Shown here piece by piece: positions 1-7,074 of a DNA stretch of 14,871 bases. Location of the stretch: assembly GCA_004557185.1 (NCBI GenBank), contig SFEP01000055.1, positions 1 to 14,871 of the forward strand. Direction: 5' to 3'. The translations under genes were made by a program, and so were the position numbers. Numbering within the stretch: position 1 is the stretch's first letter; each line of letters starts with the position of its first letter. The notes below the pieces were generated by a model. The model was not told the DNA's origin and made no database searches. It worked only from the letters and a program-made list of their open reading frames with translations. The stretch is from Bacteroidales bacterium (GTDB lineage Bacteria; Bacteroidota; Bacteroidia; Bacteroidales; Bacteroidaceae).

Positions 1-137
1 TCCACGGCATCCCGTCGGAGGCAACGCCTTCAATGCGTTTACCGAGCACCCGTCTTTTCTATGGGCGCCCATACAAGTTTACCGGACACCAATAATAAGG
101 TATAGGGCCTGATGAAAGGAGGGTTTGGCAACTCCTA
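1..137. other. Non-coding window edge, possible mobile-element remnant
   Basis: No recognisable gene lies here. Two similar segments, GTTTACCGAGCACC (37-50) and GTTTACCGGACACC (77-90), flank a perfect 12-bp palindrome ATGGGCGCCCAT (61-72). Frame 1 on the plus strand is open from the edge to a TAG at 103-105. The minus strand is open from an ATG at 72-70 to the edge. Neither short peptide resembles a family I know. A small hairpin AGGAG/CTCCT (117-121/132-136) follows. Repeated segments of this kind are seen at insertion-sequence ends, but this is inference, because the rest of any element lies outside the window. Confidence 0.3.
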
Positions 138-213
138 TCCCCCCGTACACGAAGCGACCCGGCAGGACAGGAACTTGATGCCTGTGCCTGCCGGGCTACT
201 ATGTTTGGGGGGA
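138..213 (-). terminator. Two-tier stable hairpin downstream of nrdJ
   Basis: An outer stem of 7 bp (138-144 with 207-213, a C6/G6 tract) encloses an inner stem of 9 bp (CCCGGCAGG 158-166 with CCTGCCGGG 187-195). The inner stem is extended by 5 bp (ACAGG 167-171 with CCTGT 181-185) past one bulged G at 186, leaving a 9-base loop. It begins about 11 bases after the nrdJ stop, where a transcription terminator or 3' stabilising structure is expected. No T-run follows on the minus strand, so it is not a classical intrinsic terminator. A small structured RNA is an alternative. Confidence 0.5.
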
Positions 214-223
214 ATGGCCATGA

Positions 224-2782
224 CTAACCGCAACGGCTGCTGCCGCAATGCTTGCAGATGAGGCAGCCCTCTTGGTAAACGAGCGTTTCGTGACCGCAGT
301 TGGGACACTTCTGTCCCTGTGCTGCCGTGCCATCGAGCACGTACTTCTTGAGTGCGCGGGTTACGCCGACCTTCCAGGTGTTGATGTTTTCACTCTCAAG
401 TTGCAGCGAACCGACAAGTTTGATAACATTTTCGATGGGCATGCGGTAACGCAGTACGCCCGAGATGAGTTTGGCGTAATTCCAATACTCCTTGTTAAAC
501 TTCTCGGAGAGTCCTTCGACCGTCATTTTGTAGCCGCGCTTGTTCTCAAACTGGAAGTCGTAACGCTTGGTGCCGTCGGGGCAGATGGTCTTGATGATGC
601 GACCCTTGGTGACAGTCTTGGGAAGCACAATGCCCTCGTCGTCGTCCTGCAGACCTGTAAAGATTTCATAGGGCTGGCCATCAAGCAGACCGACAAAGGC
701 TACCCACTTCTCCTTGTTGTTTTGGAAACGCACCACGTCGCATTCAAGCACCTCGGGACGGCGCTCCGTGACTTGCGGCGGCTGGCACTGGGGAATGGCA
801 GGGGCTTCGGCCTCCTTGCTCTTCTTAGCGGTTTTCTGCGTACTTACAAGCACACCCGAGCGGGAACCATCGCGATAGATGGTGCAGCCCTTGCAGCCGC
901 TCTTCCATGCTTCCTTGTAAAGGCGGTCGACCAAAGCCTCGTCGACATCGGAGGGAAGATTGACGGTGACACTGATGCTGTGGTCCACCCACTTCTGGAT
1001 GGCGCCTTGCATGCGCACCTTCATCAGCCAGTCGACGTCGTTGGCCGTAGCCTTGTAATAGGGCGACTTGGAGACGAGTTCGTCGATTTCGGCCTGCGTA
1101 TAACGCTTGTTCACGTCGTAGCCATTGACCCGCATCCAGGTGAGGAACTTGTGGTGGTAGACAATGTACTCCTCGAAGCAGTCGCCCGTTTCGTCTTCAT
1201 AGTCGACATGCACTTGGGGGTCGTTGGGGTTGACCTTGCGACGGCGCTTGTAGACGGGCAGGAATACTGGCTCGATGCCCGAGGTGGTCTGCGTCATGAG
1301 ACTTGTGGTACCCGTGGGCGCGATGGTAAGGCAGGCAATGTTGCGACGACCGAAGCGCACCATGTCGTCGTAGAGTGCGGGGTCGGCCTCTTTAATGCGC
1401 AGGATGAAGGGATTGTTGGCCTCGCGTCCAGCGTCGAACACCTCGAACGCGCCACGCTCGGCAGCCATGGTAACCGAAGAGCGGTAGGCAGCAAGTGCCA
1501 GCGTGCGCTGCACATTGACAGCCATGTCGGTGGCCTCCTGCGTGCCGTAGCGCAGCCCCATGGCGGCAATCATGTCGCCCTCGGCGGTGATGCCCACACC
1601 CGTGCGGCGACCCTGCGCCGTTTTGCGCTTGATTTTTTCCCACAAATGCAGTTCGGTGTACTTCACCTCGTCGCTCTGGGGGTCGCTCTTGATTTTGTCG
1701 ATGATGCGGTCAATCTTTTCCTGCTCAAGGTCGATGATGTCGTCCATCAGACGCTGGGCAAGCATGACGTGCTTACGGAAGAGGTCGTAGTCGAAATAAG
1801 CCTCAGGCGTATAGGGATTGACTACGTAGGAGTAGAGATTGATGGCGAGGAGGCGGCAGCTGTCGTAGGGACAAAGGGGAATTTCGCCGCAGGGGTTGGT
1901 GCTGACGGTTTCGAAACCGAGGTCGGCGTAGCAGTCGGGTATGCTTTCGCGGAGGATGGTGTCCCAGAAGAGCACACCAGGCTCTGCGCTACGCCAGGCG
2001 TTGTGCACAATCTTCTTCCAGAGGGCAGCGGCATCAATGTCCTGCTGCGTGCTGGGGTTGTCGCCGGCGATGGGAAACTGTTGGCGGTAGGGTGCACCGT
2101 CGATGGCACAACGCATGAACTCGTCGTCGATTTTCACGCTGACGTTGGCACCGGTGATTTTACCCTCCGTCATCTTGGCATCGATGAAGTCCTCAGCCTC
2201 GGGATGGCGAATGCTGATGGAGAGCATGAGGGCACCGCGGCGACCGTCCTGCGCCACTTCGCGTGTGCTGTTGCTGTAACGCTCCATGAAAGGCACGATG
2301 CCAGTGGAGGTGAGTGCCGAGTTCTTGACAGGCGATCCCTTGGGACGCACACCGCTGAGGTCGTGACCCACGCCGCCGCGGCGCTTCATGAGCTGTACCT
2401 GCTCCTCATCGAGTTTGAGGATAGCACCGTAAGAGTCGGAGTTGCCATCGATGCCCACCACGAAGCAGTTGGAGAGTGAAGCAATCTGGTAGTCGTTACC
2501 GATACCCGTCATGGGCGACCCTGCGGGCACAATGTAACGGAAGTGATCGAGCAGATGCTTGATTTCCTCCATGGGCACAGGATTGGGATACTTGGCCTCA
2601 ATGCGAGCCAGTTCGGTGGCAAGACGACGGTGCATATCGTCGGGACTTTGCTCGAAGATGTGACCGAAGGAGTCCTTCATAGCGTACTTGTTCACCCATA
2701 CGCGGGCAGCGAGCTCATCGCCGTCAAAGTACTCAAGCGAGGCTTTGAAGGCCTCGTCGTAAGAATAGGTTCTTGGTTCCAC
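224..2782 (-). CDS. nrdJ: Adenosylcobalamin-dependent ribonucleotide reductase (class II)
   Basis: This enzyme reduces ribonucleotides to deoxyribonucleotides in the cytoplasm, using adenosylcobalamin to form the radical; class II enzymes need no oxygen. The protein has 852 residues. The finger-loop motif NPCGEI (296-301) supplies the radical Cys298 with Asn296 and Glu300. Cys106 (in SNCF) and Cys309 fit the redox pair; the Cys298-Cys309 spacing of 11 is the same as in the Thermotoga enzyme as I recall it. PTGTTS at 489-494 is the conserved substrate loop. A variable linker (about 648-675) leads to a C-terminal domain ending in a zinc-ribbon-like tail with Cys826, 829, 840, 843, 846 and 851, presumably for re-reduction of the active site. 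The start is GTG; no in-frame ATG lies just upstream and the N-terminus matches the family. The leader is only about 50 bases, leaving no room for a cobalamin riboswitch. Confidence 0.96.
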   Translation of the reverse strand: MEPRTYSYDEAFKASLEYFDGDELAARVWVNKYAMKDSFGHIFEQSPDDMHRRLATELARIEAKYPNPVPMEEIKHLLDHFRYIVPAGSPMTGIGNDYQIASLSNCFVVGIDGNSDSYGAILKLDEEQVQLMKRRGGVGHDLSGVRPKGSPVKNSALTSTGIVPFMERYSNSTREVAQDGRRGALMLSISIRHPEAEDFIDAKMTEGKITGANVSVKIDDEFMRCAIDGAPYRQQFPIAGDNPSTQQDIDAAALWKKIVHNAWRSAEPGVLFWDTILRESIPDCYADLGFETVSTNPCGEIPLCPYDSCRLLAINLYSYVVNPYTPEAYFDYDLFRKHVMLAQRLMDDIIDLEQEKIDRIIDKIKSDPQSDEVKYTELHLWEKIKRKTAQGRRTGVGITAEGDMIAAMGLRYGTQEATDMAVNVQRTLALAAYRSSVTMAAERGAFEVFDAGREANNPFILRIKEADPALYDDMVRFGRRNIACLTIAPTGTTSLMTQTTSGIEPVFLPVYKRRRKVNPNDPQVHVDYEDETGDCFEEYIVYHHKFLTWMRVNGYDVNKRYTQAEIDELVSKSPYYKATANDVDWLMKVRMQGAIQKWVDHSISVTVNLPSDVDEALVDRLYKEAWKSGCKGCTIYRDGSRSGVLVSTQKTAKKSKEAEAPAIPQCQPPQVTERRPEVLECDVVRFQNNKEKWVAFVGLLDGQPYEIFTGLQDDDEGIVLPKTVTKGRIIKTICPDGTKRYDFQFENKRGYKMTVEGLSEKFNKEYWNYAKLISGVLRYRMPIENVIKLVGSLQLESENINTWKVGVTRALKKYVLDGTAAQGQKCPNCGHETLVYQEGCLICKHCGSSRCG

Positions 2783-2837
2783 TTGAAAGAAAAAGGGAAA
2801 AGATGATACGTGAAAATCGGTGTTAGTTAACTGTGTG

Positions 2838-2869
2838 CAAAACTACGTAAAAGGCAGAAACAAGCCAAG
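2838..2869 (-). promoter_or_regulatory. Probable nrdJ promoter
   Basis: On the minus strand the -7 box reads TAGTTTTG (2845-2838), a full match to the Bacteroidetes TAnnTTTG consensus. A CTTG (2869-2866), three of four matches to the -33 TTTG, lies 20 bases further upstream. The leader to the GTG start would be about 50 bases. Confidence 0.55.
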
Positions 2870-3069
2870 AAAAGCGTATGGTATTTATTAGAAGTTTTCC
2901 AAAATTAATTTCATACTCTTGAATATTTGACACTTACATATTTTTGTTAGGCAAAAAGTTATCCAAAACAGCAAACATGCCTTTTTACAAGGATTTATTT
3001 ACCCCAAACAAGGCTTACTCAAAGGTAGCACACAGCTTCAAACGTTACATGGCATGGTATATCCCTATA
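2870..3069. other. AT-rich intergenic stretch between divergent nrdJ and gmd
   Basis: No gene is supported. The segment is AT-rich and holds a small inverted repeat TTTTTG/CAAAAA (2941-2946/2952-2957). A plus-strand TATTTTTG (2939-2946) matches the -7 consensus but lacks a well-spaced -33 box. It could be a second promoter for gmd or chance in AT-rich DNA. Confidence 0.4.
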
Positions 3070-3101
3070 TTTGGCCAAAGAAAAACTATGACTTACCTTT
3101 G
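3070..3101 (+). promoter_or_regulatory. Canonical Bacteroidetes promoter for gmd-fcl
   Basis: TTTG (3070-3073), then 20 bases, then TACCTTTG (3094-3101) is an exact match to the TTTG-N19-21-TAnnTTTG consensus. Transcription would start near 3108 and give a leader of roughly 175 bases. That leader can form a hairpin between the GGTACGCGTAC segment (3206-3216) and GTACGCACC (3233-3241). Confidence 0.75.
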
Positions 3102-3281
3102 CGGTCAAGAAAACACGCCCATAGCAGTCATTGCTATTACAGCAAGACAAGTAAATGTGTGGCTATACACAATAAGCCTCACGCACGGGCGTTTACTATA
3201 TAAAAGGTACGCGTACGTAAAGCAAGAACGAAGTACGCACCGCCTGCTGACACATATACACATTACCCATATATATTTTTT

Positions 3282-4376
3282 ATGGAAAACAAAAAAGTAG
3301 CGCTCATTACGGGCATCACAGGCCAGGACGGTTCATTCCTGGCAGAATTCTTGATCAACAAAGGTTACGACGTGCACGGCGTGATGCGCCGCTCATCATC
3401 GTTCAACACGGCGCGCATTGAGCACCTCTACCTTGACGAATGGGTGCGTGACATGAAACGCACACGTCTGCTGAACCTGCACTGGGGCGACATGACTGAC
3501 AGCAGTTCACTGGTGCGCATCATCAGCTCTGTAAAACCCACTGAAATCTATAACTTAGCTGCACAGAGCCACGTCAAGGTATCGTTTGATGTGCCCGAAT
3601 ACACCGCCGAGGCCGACGCTGTGGGCACGTTGCGCCTGCTGGAGGCAGTGCGCATCTGCGGTCTCGAGAAGACGTGCCGTATTTATCAGGCTTCAACCTC
3701 TGAACTCTACGGCAAGGTGCAGGAAGTACCGCAAAGCGAAACTACGCCATTCTATCCCCGCTCACCCTATGGCGTAGCCAAACAGTACGGCTTCTGGATT
3801 ACGAAGAACTACCGTGAGAGTTACGGCATGTTTGCTGCCAACGGTATTCTGTTCAACCACGAGAGCGAGCGCCGCGGTGAAACTTTCGTGACGCGTAAAA
3901 TCACACTGGCTGCTGCACGCATCAAGCAGGGATATCAGGACAAACTCTACCTGGGTAACCTTGACGCTAAGCGTGACTGGGGTTATGCCCCTGATTACGT
4001 GGAGTGCATGTGGCTCATCCTGCAACACGATACGCCTGAGGACTTCGTAATCGCCACTGGCGAAATGCACACCGTACGCGAATTCTGCAGCATCGCATTT
4101 GCCAAACTCGGCATTGACCTGGAATGGCAGGGCGAGGGCGTAAACGAAAAAGGCGTGGACAAGGCAACAGGACGTGTGCTGGTGGAAGTAGACCCGAAAT
4201 ACTTCCGTCCCTGTGAGGTGGAACAGCTACTGGGTAACCCTGCCAAGGCTAAGCGCACACTGGGCTGGAACCCCACGAAGACACCGTTTGAGAAACTGGT
4301 GGAAATCATGGTGGAACACGACATGCGCTTCGTGAAGAAACTCTACCTGAAGGCTCAACTTGATAAGGAGGATTAA
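3282..4376 (+). CDS. gmd: GDP-mannose 4,6-dehydratase
   Basis: It converts GDP-mannose to GDP-4-keto-6-deoxy-mannose, the first step towards GDP-L-fucose, in the cytoplasm. The 364-residue protein is a short-chain dehydrogenase/reductase with an NADP-binding Rossmann motif GITGQDGS (11-18), the STSELYGK segment (138-145) with the catalytic Thr/Ser and Glu, and Tyr163-x3-Lys167. FNHESERRG (191-199) is characteristic of Gmd. Length is close to the usual 370 or so. The ATG at 3282 directly precedes the conserved N-terminus. It ends three bases before fcl, so the two are almost certainly cotranscribed and act in sequence. The long leader behind a consensus promoter leaves room for post-transcriptional control, but no known riboswitch is visible. 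Confidence 0.97.
   Translation: MENKKVALITGITGQDGSFLAEFLINKGYDVHGVMRRSSSFNTARIEHLYLDEWVRDMKRTRLLNLHWGDMTDSSSLVRIISSVKPTEIYNLAAQSHVKVSFDVPEYTAEADAVGTLRLLEAVRICGLEKTCRIYQASTSELYGKVQEVPQSETTPFYPRSPYGVAKQYGFWITKNYRESYGMFAANGILFNHESERRGETFVTRKITLAAARIKQGYQDKLYLGNLDAKRDWGYAPDYVECMWLILQHDTPEDFVIATGEMHTVREFCSIAFAKLGIDLEWQGEGVNEKGVDKATGRVLVEVDPKYFRPCEVEQLLGNPAKAKRTLGWNPTKTPFEKLVEIMVEHDMRFVKKLYLKAQLDKED
4365..4371 (+). promoter_or_regulatory. Strong Shine-Dalgarno sequence for fcl
   Basis: AAGGAGG lies 8 bases before the fcl ATG (4380), inside the last codons of gmd. Bacteroidetes genes seldom have such a sequence, and the other starts in this window lack one. It may support efficient reinitiation so that Fcl keeps pace with Gmd. 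Confidence 0.6.
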
Positions 4377-4379
4377 ACC

Positions 4380-5468
4380 ATGACCACACTTAGCAAGAAT
4401 GCCAAAATCTACGTGGCTGGGCACCGTGGTCTTGTAGGTTCTGCCATTTGGAACAACCTAAAAGCACGCGGCTTTCACAACTTGGTAGGTCGCACACACG
4501 CCGAACTGGATCTGCTGGACTGCGTGGCCGTACGCCAATTCTTCGACCAGGAACAGCCTGACGCCGTGGTACTGGCCGCAGCACATGTAGGCGGTATCAT
4601 GGCTAACTTGCAGTACAGAGCCGACTTTATCTACCAGAACCTGCAAATACAGCAGAATGTGATAGGTGAAAGCTATCGCCACGGGGTGAAGAAATTGCTC
4701 TTTCTCGGCTCCACGTGCATCTACCCCCGTGAGGCGCCGCAACCCATGCGTGAGAACTGCCTACTGACATCGCCTCTGGAATACACCAACGAGCCGTATG
4801 CCATCGCCAAAATCGCTGGACTCAAAATGTGCGAAAGCTTCAACCTGCAGTATGGCACCAACTACATTGCCGTGATGCCTACGAACCTGTACGGCCCAAA
4901 CGACAATTTCCACCTTGAGAACAGCCATGTGCTGCCCGCTATGATACGCAAAATGCATCTGGCACACTGCCTGCACACTGGCGACCGCGCCGCGCTGGCT
5001 CGCGACCTAAACAAACGCCCCGTTAACGGTGTGGACGGACACGCACCCTACGAGCTACAACTGGAAGCCTTGGCACATTACGGCATCACCCCTACCCAAC
5101 TCACCCTGTGGGGCACGGGAAAGCCTATGCGCGAGTTCCTGTGGAGCGAAGAGATGGCTGACGCCAGCGTGCACGTGTTGCTGCATGTTGACTTCAAGGA
5201 CACCTTCGAGCCCGGCACTAAGGACGTGCGCAACTGCCACATCAACGTGGGCACAGGGCACGAAGTCAGCATACGCCAGGTGGCGGAAATGGTACAAAAG
5301 ACCGTCGGATACAACGGCACTGTAGCATGGGACGCAGAGAAGCCCGATGGCACACTGCGCAAACTGACAGACGTCAGCAAACTGCACGCACTGGGCTGGC
5401 ACCACACCATCGAAATCGACGAGGGTGTAGCACGCCTGTACCGCTGGTATCTGGATAATCTGGACTAA
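4380..5468 (+). CDS. fcl: GDP-L-fucose synthase (epimerase/reductase)
   Basis: Also called WcaG, it epimerises and reduces GDP-4-keto-6-deoxymannose with NADPH to GDP-L-fucose, completing the pathway begun by Gmd. The 362-residue protein has a Rossmann motif GHRGLVG (14-20), GSTCIYP (110-116) with the catalytic Ser111 and Cys113, and Tyr140-x3-Lys144. It is about 40 residues longer than the E. coli enzyme (321). The extra length is an insertion around residues 200-240, which I recall as usual in Bacteroidales homologues. The product probably feeds fucosylated capsule or surface glycoproteins; no glycosyltransferase is present in this window. A terminator hairpin follows at 5557-5596. Confidence 0.97.
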   Translation: MTTLSKNAKIYVAGHRGLVGSAIWNNLKARGFHNLVGRTHAELDLLDCVAVRQFFDQEQPDAVVLAAAHVGGIMANLQYRADFIYQNLQIQQNVIGESYRHGVKKLLFLGSTCIYPREAPQPMRENCLLTSPLEYTNEPYAIAKIAGLKMCESFNLQYGTNYIAVMPTNLYGPNDNFHLENSHVLPAMIRKMHLAHCLHTGDRAALARDLNKRPVNGVDGHAPYELQLEALAHYGITPTQLTLWGTGKPMREFLWSEEMADASVHVLLHVDFKDTFEPGTKDVRNCHINVGTGHEVSIRQVAEMVQKTVGYNGTVAWDAEKPDGTLRKLTDVSKLHALGWHHTIEIDEGVARLYRWYLDNLD

Positions 5469-5556
5469 CATATCATGCCTCATGCAGCACAAGAAAGAGC
5501 ATCGCACATGAGGTTCATCCAGCTTCACCTACTTCACCTACTCCATTATATATATA

Positions 5557-5596
5557 CGCGCAAGGAAGCACCACACCAAAGGTGCTTTCTCGCGCG
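5557..5596 (+). terminator. Terminator hairpin after fcl
   Basis: A 16-base arm (5557-5572) pairs with 5581-5596 around an 8-base loop, with one A-C mismatch and one G-T pair; the core is GAAGCACC/GGTGCTTT. The downstream T content is weak (TATTGTTTATC). It lies about 90 bases after the fcl stop in a convergent gap, so it most likely ends the gmd-fcl transcript. Confidence 0.65.
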
Positions 5597-5680
5597 TATT
5601 GTTTATCTGCGGCATACCAGGCGAAGCATCTTTTGTAAAAAAACGGAAAAGCAGATGTGGTTTGCACGCTTTCTTACAAA

Positions 5681-5723
5681 CAAACAAAAGAGAGGCCGCT
5701 CCTGGATAGAGAAACAGCCTCTC
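5681..5723 (-). terminator. Intrinsic terminator of sdaA
   Basis: Read on the minus strand, a GAGAGGC/GCCTCTC stem (5723-5717 with 5696-5690) and its 20-base loop are followed by TTTTGTTTGTTTG (5689-5677). A perfect 7-bp stem plus a T-rich tail about 67 bases behind the sdaA stop is a typical intrinsic terminator. Confidence 0.75.
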
Positions 5724-5789
5724 GATGGTGGGATGTGCGCCGGCTCAAGGGGATAGCGCGGACGGGGGATGTAGAAGTATGCATTGGCT

Positions 5790-6998
5790 TCAGTGCTCGT
5801 AGCCAGCAGCCAGTCCGCCTTCGCTCGTTTCTCGGTAGAGCGAGGGTAGGTCGTGTCCTGTCTGCTTCATGACTTCCACCGTTTTGTCGTAGGGAATGCG
5901 GTGTATGCCGTCGGCAAAGGTGGCGTAGACATTGGCGTCGAGGGCACGGGCTGCGGCGTGGGCATTGCGCTCGATGCAGGGAATTTGCACCAGTCCGCAC
6001 ACGGGGTCGCACGTCATGCCGAGGTGATGCTCCAAGCCCATTTCGGCAGCATACTCAATGGTGGCCATCGAACCGCCGAAGATGTAGTTGGCTGCACCCG
6101 CAGCCATGGCGCAAGCCACGCCCACCTCAGCCTGGCAACCAGCCTCTGCACCCGAAATGGTGGCGCGGCTCTTGGCTACATTGCCAATGATGCCGGCCGT
6201 GGCCAGAGCGTGCAGCACGCGGCGCAGCGGGAAGTGGCGCGTCTTCTGTATGTGGTAGAGCACAGCGGGCAGCACACCACTTGCGCCACATGTGGGAGCT
6301 GTCACAATTTTGCCACCTCCTGCATTTTCCTCACTCACAGCCAGCGCATAACTGAACACGAGACCGCGGCTCTGTAGGTTGGCACCGTACCCCATGGCGC
6401 GGATATAGTAATCGGGAGCCTTGCGGCGCAGTTGCAGCTCGCCAGGCAGCACGCCCTCATGCTCAATACCGCGCTCCACGGCGGCCGTCATGGTTTGCCA
6501 CACCTCTTCCAGATATTCCCAAATGGCTTCGCCCTCGCGTTCCTGCACGTATTCCCAGTAAGTCATGCCGCGTTGCTCACACCATGACTTGATGTCAGCG
6601 AGGCTGTCGAGTTCGTAGACGTCGGGCGTAGGAGCCTGTTCCTGGCCTTCTTCCACCAGTGCGCCGCCGCCTACGCTGTAAACAATCCAGGCTGTAGGCT
6701 CACCCACCTCACCACCTGCGGCATCGGTAACCTCGAAGCGCATGCCGTTGGGATGGAACGGCAGCACAATTTCAGGCCGCCACACAATGGTAGTGCGGTC
6801 GGCTCCCAAGGTCTCGATAATGGCAGCATCGGTTAGGTGCCCCTTGCCCGTGGCGGCCAGACTGCCATAGAGCGTGACTGAGAAAGCACGGGCATGCGGA
6901 TAACGCTTGAGATATTTCTCGGCAGCACGGCGCGGACCCATGGTGTGACTGGACGACGGGCCGTAGCCTATGCGGAATAGTTCGCGTAAGGATTTCAT
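5790..6998 (-). CDS. sdaA: L-serine ammonia-lyase, iron-sulfur dependent
   Basis: It deaminates L-serine to pyruvate and ammonia using a catalytic [4Fe-4S] cluster, in the cytoplasm. The 402-residue single chain joins the N-terminal beta domain, with GPSSSHTMGP (13-22), to the C-terminal alpha domain, with APTCGASG (234-241). Cys288, Cys330 and Cys341 repeat the 42- and 11-residue spacing of the cluster ligands I recall from the Legionella enzyme. The protein ends ...GYEH without the C-terminal cysteine that plugs the Legionella active site. The ATG at 6998 begins a normal N-terminus (MKSLRELFRIGYG). It lies 76 bases behind fbp on the same strand. No clear separate promoter is visible in that gap, so cotranscription with fbp is possible. 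Confidence 0.95.
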   Translation of the reverse strand: MKSLRELFRIGYGPSSSHTMGPRRAAEKYLKRYPHARAFSVTLYGSLAATGKGHLTDAAIIETLGADRTTIVWRPEIVLPFHPNGMRFEVTDAAGGEVGEPTAWIVYSVGGGALVEEGQEQAPTPDVYELDSLADIKSWCEQRGMTYWEYVQEREGEAIWEYLEEVWQTMTAAVERGIEHEGVLPGELQLRRKAPDYYIRAMGYGANLQSRGLVFSYALAVSEENAGGGKIVTAPTCGASGVLPAVLYHIQKTRHFPLRRVLHALATAGIIGNVAKSRATISGAEAGCQAEVGVACAMAAGAANYIFGGSMATIEYAAEMGLEHHLGMTCDPVCGLVQIPCIERNAHAAARALDANVYATFADGIHRIPYDKTVEVMKQTGHDLPSLYRETSEGGLAAGYEH

Positions 6999-7074
6999 AT
7001 TGATGTGATGGTATTATAATGCTACTTATTTCGGGAGAACCTCATTTTTTTATCAAAACAGTCGGTCGCCGGCA

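Noticed and set aside
1..223. RNase P RNA, tmRNA or SRP RNA at the left edge
   Set aside because: The hairpins raised the idea, but the conserved RNase P core, the tmRNA ends and the SRP tetraloop region could not be found on either strand.
248..2479. Long open frame of 743 codons on the plus strand opposite nrdJ
   Set aside because: It is a shadow of the strongly conserved nrdJ reading frame, with no recognisable domain and a composition typical of antisense frames in GC-rich coding DNA.
2783..2840. Cobalamin riboswitch upstream of the B12-dependent nrdJ
   Set aside because: The leader after the likely promoter is only about 50 bases and I see no B12 box; the 1-223 region lies downstream of the gene and also lacks one.
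2944..3300. 118-codon plus-strand frame between nrdJ and gmd
   Set aside because: It has a TTG start, contains the gmd promoter, overlaps the gmd start, resembles no family, and has the Lys/Tyr/His-rich content of translated AT-rich intergenic DNA.
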